NCBI RefSeq assembly: GCF_013377995.1
Contig: NZ_CP055305.1
Coordinates: forward strand, 806,001 to 870,000
From: Mannheimia pernigra
Lineage (GTDB): Bacteria > Pseudomonadota > Gammaproteobacteria > Enterobacterales > Pasteurellaceae
Direction: 5' to 3'
DNA: 64,000 nucleotides
A model generated the notes under the pieces. It worked only from the letters and a program-made list of their open reading frames with translations, was not told the DNA's origin and did not search any database. Position numbers and translations under genes: made by a program. Below are positions 34,054 to 42,878 of this stretch, piece after piece; the stretch's first letter is position 1; each line of letters begins with the position of its first letter.

Positions 34054-35010
34054 ATGAAAAAATTTGAAGAAAATGATATTGAAGATGCAGAAATTATAGA
34101 AGCTGAACCTATGGAGGTTGATGATATAGAGGAAGCATATACATCAGAAGCTATCCACCCTGCATTAGTGTCTGGCTCAATGTCTGTACCACAAGGGAAC
34201 TTAGATAGCTATATCCGTATGGCAAATCAGTATCCGATTCTCACTGCTGAGCAAGAAAAAGCGTTGGCGGAGCGTTACTATTATGATGAAGATGTTGAAG
34301 CAGCCAAGCAGCTCATTCTTTCTCATATGCGTTTTGTCATTCATATCGCTCGCGGCTATTTGGGTTATGGCCTGCCGCTGGCAGATTTAATTCAAGAAGG
34401 TAATATTGGCCTGATGAAAGCGGTAAAACGTTTTGATCCGAATGTGGGTGTGCGATTGGTTTCTTTTGCGGTACATTGGGTAAAGGCAGAAATTCACGAA
34501 TATGTGCTGAAAAATTGGCGAATTGTGAAAGTGGCAACGACTAAAGCGCAGCGTAAGCTATTTTTCAATCTGCGTAAAAATAAAAACCGCTTGGCGTGGT
34601 TTAATGAAGAAGAGATCAAAAAAGTAGCGGACGATTTAGGGGTTTCAGTTGCAGAAGTCCGAGAGATGGAATCTCGTATGACAGGACAAGATTTAGGCTT
34701 CGATTTGCCAGCAGGAGATGACGATGAAGGTACTTATGTCCCTTCAATGTACATTGAAGATGATAGCTCTAATTTTGCTGATGATTTGGAATACGAACAA
34801 CACAATGGGCAAGCTACCGCTCAACTAGCTTATGCTCTCGCTACTCTTGATGAACGCAGCCAAGATATTATCAAAACCCGTTGGTTAGACGATAACAAAG
34901 CGACCTTGCAAGATTTGGCGGATAAATACAGTATCTCTGCTGAACGTGTTCGCCAACTAGAAAATGCCGCATTAAAGAAAATTAAAGAGGCGATCACGCT
35001 AGAGGTTTAG
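34054..35010 (+). CDS. rpoH: RNA polymerase sigma-32 (heat shock sigma factor)
   Basis: A 318-residue sigma factor that directs RNA polymerase to heat-shock promoters. Region 2 is clear (LILSHMRFVIHIARGYLGYG, LADLIQEGNIGLMKAVKRFD, VSFAVHWVKAEIHEYV), the RpoH box lies near 155-165 (KAQRKLFFNLRK), and region 4 ends the protein (LQDLADKYSISAERVRQLEN). E. coli RpoH begins about 14 residues before the NLDSYI motif, whereas here that motif comes after 49 residues. The extra N-terminus is strongly acidic (EENDIEDAEIIEAEPMEVDD). Start 34054 is preceded by AGAGAAG; ATG at about 34180 (MSVPQG) would give the normal length. Confidence 0.95.
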   Translation: MKKFEENDIEDAEIIEAEPMEVDDIEEAYTSEAIHPALVSGSMSVPQGNLDSYIRMANQYPILTAEQEKALAERYYYDEDVEAAKQLILSHMRFVIHIARGYLGYGLPLADLIQEGNIGLMKAVKRFDPNVGVRLVSFAVHWVKAEIHEYVLKNWRIVKVATTKAQRKLFFNLRKNKNRLAWFNEEEIKKVADDLGVSVAEVREMESRMTGQDLGFDLPAGDDDEGTYVPSMYIEDDSSNFADDLEYEQHNGQATAQLAYALATLDERSQDIIKTRWLDDNKATLQDLADKYSISAERVRQLENAALKKIKEAITLEV

Positions 35011-35038
35011 GCTGCAAGCGGTAATTTTGGGCGTAAAA

Positions 35039-35392
35039 ATGGCAACTTTTCTCTTGATTTCTATTGGTGCTATCGTAGGCGGATTTACTCGTTGGCTGAT
35101 GGGGCTTTGGCTCAATCCATTGTTCGGCTCCTTAGCATTTGGTACATTGCTTATCAATTGGCTAGGTTGTTTTTTAATGGGGCTCACGATGGGGATCTCA
35201 TTATCTGAGCAGACCAAACTTTGCTTTGTGACTGGTTTTCTGGGCTGTTTTACCACATTTTCAGCCTTTTCAGCGGAAGTGAGCAAAAATCTGCTTGAAA
35301 GCAAGTGGCTTACCGCTTTTGCTATTTTCGGATTACATACGCTAGGTGGTTTTGCTTGCACCCTATTTGCTGTTTACTTAATGAAAAAATAA
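35039..35392 (+). CDS. crcB: Fluoride channel CrcB/FluC
   Basis: A 117-residue four-helix membrane protein that exports fluoride as a dimer. It has the family marks GAIVGGFTRWLMG, FGTLLINWLGCFLMG and TGFLGCFTTFSAFSAEV (the TTFSTF-like pore motif). ATG 35039 is preferred over the upstream TTG 35027 because the family starts just before the first helix. I see no fluoride riboswitch in the short gap behind rpoH. Confidence 0.92.
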   Translation: MATFLLISIGAIVGGFTRWLMGLWLNPLFGSLAFGTLLINWLGCFLMGLTMGISLSEQTKLCFVTGFLGCFTTFSAFSAEVSKNLLESKWLTAFAIFGLHTLGGFACTLFAVYLMKK

Positions 35393-35476
35393 TCTCCATT
35401 GATAATGGCGTGAAATTGCAAAACTTTGCAAGAAAAAGACCGCTTGTTTAAATAGAGATAATAAGGATTGAACATT

Positions 35477-35785
35477 ATGATCAACATCAGTAACAAACAC
35501 ATTGACCCCACTTTCTACCAGCGGGCAGACGGCTTTATTAACATCGCCAACGCCCATTTGCAGAATATTGCCCCAAACCAAGTGAGTAACGCAATGCTAT
35601 TCGCCTGTGCCAGATTTAACGCCTACGTAGCCTCCAGCAAAGCAGAATACAAACAGCAACTGGTGGATTCCAAACAAGAGGTGATTCAATATTTTGTGGA
35701 ACAATACAAAGAGATGTTGATGGCAAATTTGGACGAATATATCCAAAATTTCGAGCGTTATATTGAAGGGAAAAAGGCGGATTAA
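35477..35785 (+). CDS. DUF3144 family protein
   Basis: A 102-residue soluble helical protein, typical of the short DUF3144 family of gammaproteobacteria (HIDPTFYQRADGFINIANAH, FACARFNAYVASS). Its role is unknown. ATG 35477 is chosen with AAGGA a few bases upstream; TTG 35468 is less likely. A terminator overlaps its last codons. Confidence 0.8.
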   Translation: MINISNKHIDPTFYQRADGFINIANAHLQNIAPNQVSNAMLFACARFNAYVASSKAEYKQQLVDSKQEVIQYFVEQYKEMLMANLDEYIQNFERYIEGKKAD

Positions 35786-35800
35786 CCGCCTTTGTTTTTT
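35773..35800 (+). terminator. Terminator
   Basis: AAAGGCGG-attaa-CCGCCTTT then GTTTTTTT. The stem includes the last codons of the DUF3144 gene. Confidence 0.8.
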
Positions 35801-35803
35801 TGA

Positions 35804-36343
35804 CTACTGTGCCATTTTCTCTGCAATTTTCAAAAAACCATCTGCGGTTTTAAAAATTTCACCGAAGCCTTGAGCCTCTAAGATTTTGTCAGACACTTCA
35901 CGGAATGCCCCCTCGCCGCCCGCTTTTTGTAAAACCCAATCCGCTTGAGTTTTGATGTAATCGTGAGCATTACGAGTGGCGATTGCTAAACCGCACACCT
36001 CAAAGGCTGGCAGGTCTAACGTGTCATCGCCAATATAGGCAGTTTGCTCGGGCGTTACGCTGGCTTGTTGCATTAATTCAAAACAGGCGGAACGTTTTTC
36101 CAGTTTACCGAGCAGGGCTAAATCAATTTTCAACACCTTTAAGCGTTTGCGAAGTAAGGGGGTATCGCCACCTGACAGCACCGCCACTTTAATGCCACAA
36201 CTTTGCAACATTTTTACCCCTAAACCATCGTGAACGTGGAAACGTTTCATCACTTCACCTTGCTCGGTGTAATACATTCCGCCGTCGGTTAAAACGCCAT
36301 CAACATCGGTAATCACTAATTTAATCTTGGTTAGGTCTAACAT
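35804..36343 (-). CDS. kdsC: 3-deoxy-D-manno-octulosonate 8-phosphate phosphatase
   Basis: A 179-residue HAD-superfamily phosphatase that makes KDO for lipopolysaccharide inner core. Motif I is ITDVDGVLTDGGMYY with the nucleophile Asp, then VLSGGDTPLLRKR and GDDTLDLPAF (late motif). Length and the absence of a cap domain match KdsC. Usual KdsC has SGR at the motif II position (here SGGD), a small deviation. Confidence 0.9.
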   Translation of the reverse strand: MLDLTKIKLVITDVDGVLTDGGMYYTEQGEVMKRFHVHDGLGVKMLQSCGIKVAVLSGGDTPLLRKRLKVLKIDLALLGKLEKRSACFELMQQASVTPEQTAYIGDDTLDLPAFEVCGLAIATRNAHDYIKTQADWVLQKAGGEGAFREVSDKILEAQGFGEIFKTADGFLKIAEKMAQ

Positions 36344-36413
36344 TTTTCTGCCTCAAATATGATATGATTCGCCATTATAGCGTTTTTAACCTCTTTTTAC
36401 TAAAGGAACTAAA

Positions 36414-37091
36414 ATGTCGATTGCAGTAAATTTATCGCACATTCACCAACAAATTCAGCAAATTTCCGAACAATATCAACGAGATAACGTGCGTTTGTTA
36501 GCCGTCTCCAAAACTAAACCAGTTGAGGCGATTCAAGCGGCGATTGAGGCAGGGCAGCGTGCATTTGGCGAAAATTATGTGCAGGAAGCGGTCGAAAAAA
36601 TTGAATTTTTTGCAAATTGCCCTGAATTGGAATGGCATTTTATCGGACCGCTGCAATCGAATAAAACCAAGTTGGTGGCAACGCATTTTGATTGGATTCA
36701 AACGGTGGATAGATTAAAAATTGCCGAGCGTTTAAACGAACAACGCCCAGCGGATAAAGCCCCGCTCAACGTGCTGATTCAAATTAATATCAGCGATGAA
36801 GCCTCGAAATCGGGCATTGAACCAGATGAAATGCTACCACTCGCCCAAGCGATTTCGCAATTACCGAATTTGAAATTGCGGGGCTTAATGGCAATTCCCA
36901 AACCAGAAAGTGAGCCAGAGCAACAAAAAATCGCGCTTTGCAAAATGCAACAACTTTTCAACCGCTTGCAAACCGAATTTGACGGCATTGATACGCTTTC
37001 AATGGGAATGTCGGATGATATGCAAGCTGCGATTGAATGTGGTTCAACAATGGTGCGGATTGGGACTGCGATTTTTGGGGCGAGACGTTAG
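36414..37091 (+). CDS. PLP homeostasis protein (YggS family)
   Basis: A 225-residue pyridoxal-phosphate-binding TIM-barrel protein, the family of E. coli YggS and human PLPBP, that keeps vitamin B6 and amino acid pools in balance. The PLP lysine lies in LLAVSKTKPVEAIQAAIEAG; GENYVQEAVEKI, WHFIGPLQSNK, GLMAIPKP and LSMGMSDDMQAAIECGSTMV are all family marks. Confidence 0.93.
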   Translation: MSIAVNLSHIHQQIQQISEQYQRDNVRLLAVSKTKPVEAIQAAIEAGQRAFGENYVQEAVEKIEFFANCPELEWHFIGPLQSNKTKLVATHFDWIQTVDRLKIAERLNEQRPADKAPLNVLIQINISDEASKSGIEPDEMLPLAQAISQLPNLKLRGLMAIPKPESEPEQQKIALCKMQQLFNRLQTEFDGIDTLSMGMSDDMQAAIECGSTMVRIGTAIFGARR

Positions 37092-37119
37092 CCAGCTGAG
37101 TTTTTACATAAAGCTGATA

Positions 37120-37166
37120 CAAGCGGTCAAATTCGCCAAAAACTTTGCAAATTCCACCGCTTGTTT
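37120..37166. terminator. Paired uptake signals acting as terminator
   Basis: ACAAGCGGTCAAATT ... TTTGCAAATTCCACCGCTTGT: two facing uptake signals that can form a stem behind the YggS-type gene. Confidence 0.65.
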
Positions 37167-37191
37167 TGTAGCCAACAGCGGAAAAAGTCTG

Positions 37192-37248
37192 TATAATCAC
37201 GCCTCCTAATTTCTTGACTCTCGCCAGTTTTGATGGGCGAGAGTTTTT
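37192..37248 (+). promoter_or_regulatory. typA promoter -10 box and leader hairpin
   Basis: TATAAT at 37192 is followed within 20 bases by CTCTCGCC-agttttgata-GGCGAGAG and TTTTT (37218-37248), a rho-independent terminator shape in the short leader before typA at 37276. It may attenuate typA or end a very short RNA. Confidence 0.45.
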
Positions 37249-37275
37249 ATTTTGACTTAACTTAAAGATATTCCA

Positions 37276-39123
37276 ATGCAAAATGTAGATATTTCAAAAT
37301 TGCGTAACATTGCAATTATTGCCCACGTTGACCACGGTAAAACCACCTTGGTTGATAAACTTTTACAACAATCAGGCACCTTTGGTGAAACTCGTGGTGA
37401 CGTTGATGAGCGTGTAATGGATTCCAACGATCTTGAAAAAGAGCGTGGCATTACCATTCTTGCAAAAAATACGGCAATTAACTGGAATGGTTATCACATC
37501 AACATCGTAGATACTCCAGGGCATGCTGACTTCGGTGGTGAGGTTGAGCGTGTACTTTCAATGGTAGATTCTGTTCTGTTAGTGGTTGATGCCTTTGATG
37601 GCCCGATGCCGCAAACCCGTTTCGTCACGCAAAAAGCGTTCGCTCACGGTTTAAAACCAATCGTAGTGATCAATAAAGTTGACCGCCCAGGTGCTCGCCC
37701 TGATTGGGTGGTGGATCAAGTGTTCGACTTGTTTGTAAATTTAGGTGCAAGTGATGAGCAGTTAGATTTCCCAATTATCTACGCTTCAGCCTTAAATGGT
37801 GTAGCAGGCTTAGAACACGAAGACCTAGCGGTAGATATGACCCCACTTTATGAAGCGATTGTCAAACACGTTCAACCACCACAAGTGGAATTAGATGCAC
37901 CGTTCCAAATGCAGATTTCACAATTAGACTACAACAACTATGTGGGCGTTATCGGTATTGGACGTATCAAACGTGGTTCGGTGAAACCTAACCAAGCGGT
38001 AACGATTGTAGATAGCGAAGGCAAAACTCGCCAAGGTCGTATCGGTCAGGTGTTGGGGCATTTAGGTTTACAACGTTTTGAAGCAACAGAAGCCTTTGCT
38101 GGCGATATTGTTGCGATTACTGGTTTAGGCGAATTAAATATTTCAGATACTATTTGTGATATTAACGCAGTAGAGGCTTTACCGGCATTAAGCGTTGATG
38201 AACCAACGGTAACGATGTTCTTCTGCGTAAACACCTCGCCATTCTGCGGTCAAGAAGGTAAATTTGTGACTTCACGCCAAATTCTTGAGCGTTTAAACAA
38301 AGAATTAGTCCACAACGTGGCATTGCGTGTGGAAGAAACCTCGAACCCAGACGAATTCCGTGTGTCAGGTCGTGGCGAATTACACTTATCGGTATTAATC
38401 GAAAATATGCGTCGTGAAGGTTACGAGTTAGCAGTGTCTCGCCCGAAAGTAATCTACCGTGAAGAAGACGGCAAAAAACAAGAGCCGTTTGAGCAAGTGA
38501 CGATTGATATCGAAGAGCAACACCAAGGTTCAGTGATGGAAGCACTTGGTATCCGTAAAGGTGAAGTGCGTGATATGATCCCGGACGGCAAAGGTCGTAC
38601 CCGTTTAGAGTATGTGATCCCAAGCCGTGGCTTAATCGGTTTCCGTAACGAATTTATGACGATGACCTCAGGTACTGGTTTACTTTACTCTACATTCAGC
38701 CACTATGATGACGTAAAACCGGGCGAAATCGGTCAGCGTAAAAACGGCGTGTTAATTTCAAACGCAACGGGTAAAGCGTTAGCATACGCATTATTTGGTT
38801 TACAAGAGCGTGGTAAATTAATGATCGACCACGGTGTGGATGTTTACGAAGGTCAAATCATTGGTATTCATAGCCGTTCAAACGACTTAACCGTAAACTG
38901 TTTACAAGGTAAAAAATTAACCAATATGCGTGCATCAGGCAAAGACGATGCGATTGTGCTAACCACGCCAGTTCGTTTTTCATTGGAACAAGCATTAGAG
39001 TTCATTGATGATGACGAATTAGTTGAAGTTACGCCACAATCGGTGCGTATCCGTAAACGTTTATTAACGGAAAACGACCGCAAACGTGCAAGCCGTACTA
39101 CAACGAGCACTAGCACACATTAA
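37276..39123 (+). CDS. typA: Ribosome-associated GTPase TypA/BipA
   Basis: A 615-residue translational GTPase that helps 50S assembly and growth in stress. G1 is AHVDHGKTTLVDKLL, G2 RGITILAKN, G3 DTPGHADFGGEVER, G4 INKVDRPGARPDW. Domain V and the TypA-specific C-terminal domain follow (SRGLIGFRNEFMTMTSGTG, NCLQGKKLTNMRASGKDDA). It has full family length. The leader hairpin upstream may affect its expression. Confidence 0.97.
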   Translation: MQNVDISKLRNIAIIAHVDHGKTTLVDKLLQQSGTFGETRGDVDERVMDSNDLEKERGITILAKNTAINWNGYHINIVDTPGHADFGGEVERVLSMVDSVLLVVDAFDGPMPQTRFVTQKAFAHGLKPIVVINKVDRPGARPDWVVDQVFDLFVNLGASDEQLDFPIIYASALNGVAGLEHEDLAVDMTPLYEAIVKHVQPPQVELDAPFQMQISQLDYNNYVGVIGIGRIKRGSVKPNQAVTIVDSEGKTRQGRIGQVLGHLGLQRFEATEAFAGDIVAITGLGELNISDTICDINAVEALPALSVDEPTVTMFFCVNTSPFCGQEGKFVTSRQILERLNKELVHNVALRVEETSNPDEFRVSGRGELHLSVLIENMRREGYELAVSRPKVIYREEDGKKQEPFEQVTIDIEEQHQGSVMEALGIRKGEVRDMIPDGKGRTRLEYVIPSRGLIGFRNEFMTMTSGTGLLYSTFSHYDDVKPGEIGQRKNGVLISNATGKALAYALFGLQERGKLMIDHGVDVYEGQIIGIHSRSNDLTVNCLQGKKLTNMRASGKDDAIVLTTPVRFSLEQALEFIDDDELVEVTPQSVRIRKRLLTENDRKRASRTTTSTSTH

Positions 39124-39130
39124 TACGAAA

Positions 39131-39157
39131 AAGAGCGACCTAGGTCGCTCTTTTTTC
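39131..39157. terminator. Bidirectional terminator typA/rimI
   Basis: AAGAGCGACC-ta-GGTCGCTCTT followed by T, between convergent genes. Confidence 0.85.
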
Positions 39158-39169
39158 TTGCATTTTAGG

Positions 39170-39607
39170 TTATAAATACAACGCCATCACCACTGCATTT
39201 TCTTTGCCGCCGTTTAGCGTAGGGTAGTAATTTTTACGGATTGTGACCTCATTAAACCCGAGAGAATTATATAATTTCTGGGCGGTGAGGTTAGATTCTC
39301 TTACTTCCAGCCAAAGGGTAGCGACATTTCTCTGTTGCAGTTGCAAAATGAGGGCAGAAAGTAACCGCTTGCCAAAGCCTTTGCCTTGAAATTCGGGGGC
39401 GACAGCAATGTTGAACAACGTGGCTTCGTCTAACACAATTTGGCTAATAGCGAAGGCGACAATTTGATTCTTTTCCATTAATTTTAAGTTGAGATATTTC
39501 TCGCCTTGATTATTTAACAGCGTGCCTTTGCTCCACGGCACTAAATGGGCTTTTTGCTCAATTTCAAACAATCGCTCAAAATCGGGTGTTTCTACTGGTT
39601 TAATCAT
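39170..39607 (-). CDS. rimI: Ribosomal protein S18-alanine N-acetyltransferase
   Basis: A 145-residue GNAT enzyme that acetylates the N-terminal Ala of S18. The acetyl-CoA loop is VAPEFQGKGFGKRLL, and the later LYNSLGFNEVTIRKNYYP is the RimI signature. It overlaps holD by 8 bases and is transcribed with it, a conserved gammaproteobacterial pair. Confidence 0.93.
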   Translation of the reverse strand: MIKPVETPDFERLFEIEQKAHLVPWSKGTLLNNQGEKYLNLKLMEKNQIVAFAISQIVLDEATLFNIAVAPEFQGKGFGKRLLSALILQLQQRNVATLWLEVRESNLTAQKLYNSLGFNEVTIRKNYYPTLNGGKENAVVMALYL

Positions 39608-40022
39608 CCTGTTTTTCCAATTGTGCGAAATAGGTTTCTATTTGTTGCCAAAGTTGGCGTTTTGGTGATGATTTTGCGAGATCTTGCCAAGACGCATTTT
39701 TCCAAGCGGTCTGATTTGCAATATTTTTTGCAATTTTAACCGCTTGTTCTTCCGCTTGAATCAGCCAAATGAGGGGAGAATGTTCAAATACTAAGCGTTG
39801 TGATTGTTCCGCATCGAGCCATTGATACTCGCTTTTTTGTAAGTTTAATGCAATTAAGAGATCAGCAAACAGCCCACTGCTTTGGTGATCTTCCTCACAC
39901 ACCACAACGAATTTAATTTTTTTATCTAAACGAATTTGTGCATCGCCTTTTAGCACTTGGGGTTTGGCTAAAACCCATTGCGAAATGCCCATTTCATTTA
40001 ACAGTAAATCACGACGATTCAT
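39600..40022 (-). CDS. holD: DNA polymerase III psi subunit
   Basis: A 140-residue protein of the HolD family, which links the clamp loader to chi and single-strand-binding protein. The start MNRRDLLLNEMGISQWVL is characteristic. The family diverges fast, and the gene order holD-rimI with rsmC divergent next door supports the call, as in E. coli and Haemophilus. Confidence 0.88.
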   Translation of the reverse strand: MNRRDLLLNEMGISQWVLAKPQVLKGDAQIRLDKKIKFVVVCEEDHQSSGLFADLLIALNLQKSEYQWLDAEQSQRLVFEHSPLIWLIQAEEQAVKIAKNIANQTAWKNASWQDLAKSSPKRQLWQQIETYFAQLEKQDD

Positions 40023-40162
40023 CTAATACCTCATCAAATTTTGCAAATAGTACCAAAACTGCGACTAATCAGAAACTTTTTTCAAAAAATTGATAGGTTT
40101 AGCAAGATTTCTCCGCCTAAATTCGGTATATTCACGTTAAATTTTTTAGATAAGGTAAGAAA

Positions 40163-41152
40163 ATGCTCTCTTTAGAAAGCGAAGTGCTTGGACGTCATTT
40201 AGCGTTATTTGAACAAAAATCAGTGTTATTGTTTGGTGATATACGAGATGATTTTGCCCAACAGTTGCAATCTCGTGCTAAAAATGTGGCGGTATTTAGT
40301 AGCTATTTTAACTATACTCGCCATCATCAAAATGTGGAATTTGGTTTGGAATGTGGGCTATCTGCGGAGTTTGCGGTTTTTTATTGGACAAAAAACAAAC
40401 AAGAGTGCCGATTCCAACTATTGCAATGGCTTTCGCAATGCAAAGTGGGGCAGGAAATGCTGATTATTGGTGAAAACCGTGCTGGCGTGCGTTCGGCGGA
40501 AAAATTGCTTGAGCCGTTTGGCAATATCGCTAAAATTGATTCCGCTCGCCGTTGTGGTTTATATCATTTTGAGCTACAAACTATACCTGAATTTGATTGC
40601 AAAAAATTCTGGAAATCTTACCGCTTGCAAGATCTAGACGTGTTTACCTTACCTGCCGTCTTTAGTTCGTCAGAATTGGATAACGGCACGAAATTATTAC
40701 TCTCAACTTTTCGCAAAGAAGATCGTCTTAAAGGCAAAGTGCTTGATTTAGGCTGCGGAGCAGGCGTAATTGGGGCAACGCTGAAACAGCAATTCCCAAA
40801 AATCAAACTTACAATGAGCGATATTCACGCAATGGCGATCGAATCTAGCCACCGTACTCTAGCGGAAAATCAGCTGGAGGGAGAAGTGCTGGCAAGCGAT
40901 GTATTTTCCCATATTAATGATCGTTTTGATTTGATTGTTTCAAATCCACCGTTCCACGATGGTGTGGATACTGCCTATCGAGCAGTAGAAGAACTGATTT
41001 TTCAAGCTAAGAACCATTTAACTAAAGGCGGTGAATTACGTATTGTGGCAAATGCGTTCTTGCCTTATCCTGATTTGCTAAATAAAACCTTTGGCAAACA
41101 CGAAGTGTTGGCAAAATCGACAAAGTTTAAGGTGTATTCAGCGAGAGCTTAA
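40163..41152 (+). CDS. rsmC: 16S rRNA m2G1207 methyltransferase
   Basis: A 329-residue two-domain methyltransferase. The N-terminal half is the degenerate substrate-binding domain (LESEVLGRHLALFEQKSVLL). The C-terminal half has the SAM motif VLDLGCGAGVIGATL and the catalytic SNPPFHDGVDT. It is divergent from holD as in other gammaproteobacteria. Confidence 0.95.
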   Translation: MLSLESEVLGRHLALFEQKSVLLFGDIRDDFAQQLQSRAKNVAVFSSYFNYTRHHQNVEFGLECGLSAEFAVFYWTKNKQECRFQLLQWLSQCKVGQEMLIIGENRAGVRSAEKLLEPFGNIAKIDSARRCGLYHFELQTIPEFDCKKFWKSYRLQDLDVFTLPAVFSSSELDNGTKLLLSTFRKEDRLKGKVLDLGCGAGVIGATLKQQFPKIKLTMSDIHAMAIESSHRTLAENQLEGEVLASDVFSHINDRFDLIVSNPPFHDGVDTAYRAVEELIFQAKNHLTKGGELRIVANAFLPYPDLLNKTFGKHEVLAKSTKFKVYSARA

Positions 41153-41257
41153 TGGAATATTAGGCGGATAGAAAAAAAAGCAAAATTTGGCTAAAAAATA
41201 CTTGCTATTTATTTTTTGTTGGCGTAAATTCGTTCCAACAATGTTTGGAGAAACACA

Positions 41258-41302
41258 ATGAATTTTAACCGCACTTCACATCATCATCACCATCTTTCCT
41301 GA
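41258..41302 (+). CDS. hisL: His operon leader peptide
   Basis: A 14-codon peptide MNFNRTSHHHHHLS with five His codons in a row, preceded by GGAG. Ribosomes that stall on these codons when charged His-tRNA is scarce allow the antiterminator to form. The ORF is too short for normal gene finding, but the His run plus the attenuator behind it make it clear. Confidence 0.95.
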   Translation: MNFNRTSHHHHHLS

Positions 41303-41326
41303 TATCTTTCGGGCATTTGGTGCATA

Positions 41327-41400
41327 CGGAAGATAGATCTTCCGAGCAAGTGTGGCAATAAAAAGGATCTCTCGGAAGGCAACTTTCGGGAGATTTTTTT
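41327..41400 (+). promoter_or_regulatory. His operon attenuator
   Basis: The terminator is ATCTCTCGGAAG-gcaa-CTTTCGGGAGAT followed by TTTTTT (41367-41400). The competing structure pairs CTTCCGAG (41339-41346) with CTCGGAAG (41371-41378), exactly complementary. An earlier hairpin CGGAAG-atagat-CTTCCG (41327-41344) blocks the antiterminator when translation of the leader is complete. This is a standard attenuation set of alternative stems. Confidence 0.9.
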
Positions 41401-41423
41401 ATGGTTAAATTTAGGTAGTAATA

Positions 41424-42398
41424 ATGACAAATCCGATTGAAATTTATCAAAGCCAAGATGGCACAACGAATATTGAAGTTCAATTTAATCAAGATACGGT
41501 TTGGCTTTCGCAGGCACAAATGGTGGAATTATTTGGGCGTAATCAATCTGTGATTTCACGCCATATTCGTAATGCTTTAGAAGAGGGTGAAATTACAGAA
41601 AAAAGCAATATGCAAAAAATGCATATTGCTTTTTCAGACCGTCCAGTCACCTTTTATGACTTAGAAACTATTATTTCTGTGGGCTACCGTATTAAATCTC
41701 CTCAAGGTGTTGCTTTTCGCCGTTGGGCAACTGCTCGATTAAAGGATTATCTTGTGAAAGGCTATGCTCTCAATGAACGCCGTTTGCAGGAAAAAGGGAT
41801 TGAATTTGAGCAGGTTATCGGATTGTTGAGCCAAACTTTAGCTAATCAAGCACTAGTAACGTCTGACGGGCAAGCAGTGTTGAACGTGGTACAAGATTAC
41901 GCTCGCAGTTGGAGCTTGCTCCAAGCCTACGATGAACAGAGTTTGCAAGCCAATCCGCATAAACAATCAGAGATGATTTCGCTTGAAATGGAACAAGTGT
42001 GGTCGGCGATTTCACAACTAAAGCAAACCTTGATTGACAAAGGCGAAGCGACAGAATTGTTCGGCAATCCTCGAAATGATGGCTTGGCTTCTGCGGTAGC
42101 GACGATTGAGCAAGGCTTTGGCGATGAACTGTTTTACCCGAATGTTGCCAGCCGTGCGGCGAATTTGCTCTATTTTGTGATTAAAAACCACCCACTCACG
42201 GATGGCAATAAACGCACAGGCTCGTTCTTGTTTTTATGGTATTTACGCCTGAATCAGCATTTGCTCGCCAAGCCTGTAGAGCAACTGATTAATGACAATA
42301 CGTTAGTTGCATTGGCGTTGCTGGTGGCGGAAAGTCTGCCCGAACAAAAAGAGTTGATGATTAAATTAATTGAGCATTTTATTTTATTAAAAGAATAA
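41424..42398 (+). CDS. RhuM-Fic/DOC fusion protein
   Basis: A 324-residue protein. The N-terminal 120 residues are the RhuM virulence-protein domain (TVWLSQAQMVELFGRNQSVI, DLETIISVGYRIKSPQGVAF, RRWATARLKDYLVKGY). The C-terminal part is a Fic/DOC domain with NHPLTDGNKRTGSFLFLW, which keeps the catalytic His, the GN and the Arg of the family. Fic domains move AMP or other groups to proteins, and the target here is unknown. It stands 24 bases after the his attenuator, where hisG would be expected, so its transcription should depend on histidine supply. Confidence 0.9.
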   Translation: MTNPIEIYQSQDGTTNIEVQFNQDTVWLSQAQMVELFGRNQSVISRHIRNALEEGEITEKSNMQKMHIAFSDRPVTFYDLETIISVGYRIKSPQGVAFRRWATARLKDYLVKGYALNERRLQEKGIEFEQVIGLLSQTLANQALVTSDGQAVLNVVQDYARSWSLLQAYDEQSLQANPHKQSEMISLEMEQVWSAISQLKQTLIDKGEATELFGNPRNDGLASAVATIEQGFGDELFYPNVASRAANLLYFVIKNHPLTDGNKRTGSFLFLWYLRLNQHLLAKPVEQLINDNTLVALALLVAESLPEQKELMIKLIEHFILLKE

Positions 42399-42409
42399 CA
42401 GGAAAATAT

Positions 42410-42850
42410 ATGAGTATTAATATTTCGCCGTTAGCATCTCAAAATTTCACAGAGTGGAGATTATTATGGCAAGGCTATTTAGATTTTTATCAAGTTAATT
42501 TATCGGATGATATTATTCAATCAACTTGGCAGAAGGTTTCAAATAGTGAAAATGTTAAAGGATTTGGGGCATTTGTTGACAATAAGATGATCGGTTTTGT
42601 GCATGTTGTTATCCATCCAAATACTTGGAATTTAACAGACTGTTGTTATTTAGAGGATTTATTTGTTTTACCTGAATATCGAAATCAAGGAATAGGCAAA
42701 AAATTGATTGAATATATTTACCAATATGCAAAAGAACATAAATATAATCGTGTTTATTGGGTTACAGATAAAAATAATCACCAAGCACAACAACTTTATA
42801 ATAAATTGGCTAATGATAGCGGTGTTATTCAATATCGTAAGAATTTTTAA
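42410..42850 (+). CDS. GNAT-family N-acetyltransferase
   Basis: A 146-residue acetyltransferase with the acetyl-CoA loop VLPEYRNQGIGKKLIEYI and a later RVYWVTDKNNHQAQQLYNKL. The substrate is unknown. The gene lies 11 bases after the RhuM-Fic gene and 28 bases before hisC, is more AT-rich than hisC, and looks like a later insertion into the his operon. Confidence 0.88.
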   Translation: MSINISPLASQNFTEWRLLWQGYLDFYQVNLSDDIIQSTWQKVSNSENVKGFGAFVDNKMIGFVHVVIHPNTWNLTDCCYLEDLFVLPEYRNQGIGKKLIEYIYQYAKEHKYNRVYWVTDKNNHQAQQLYNKLANDSGVIQYRKNF

Positions 42851-42878
42851 ATTAATTATAAATTAACAGGAACACAAT

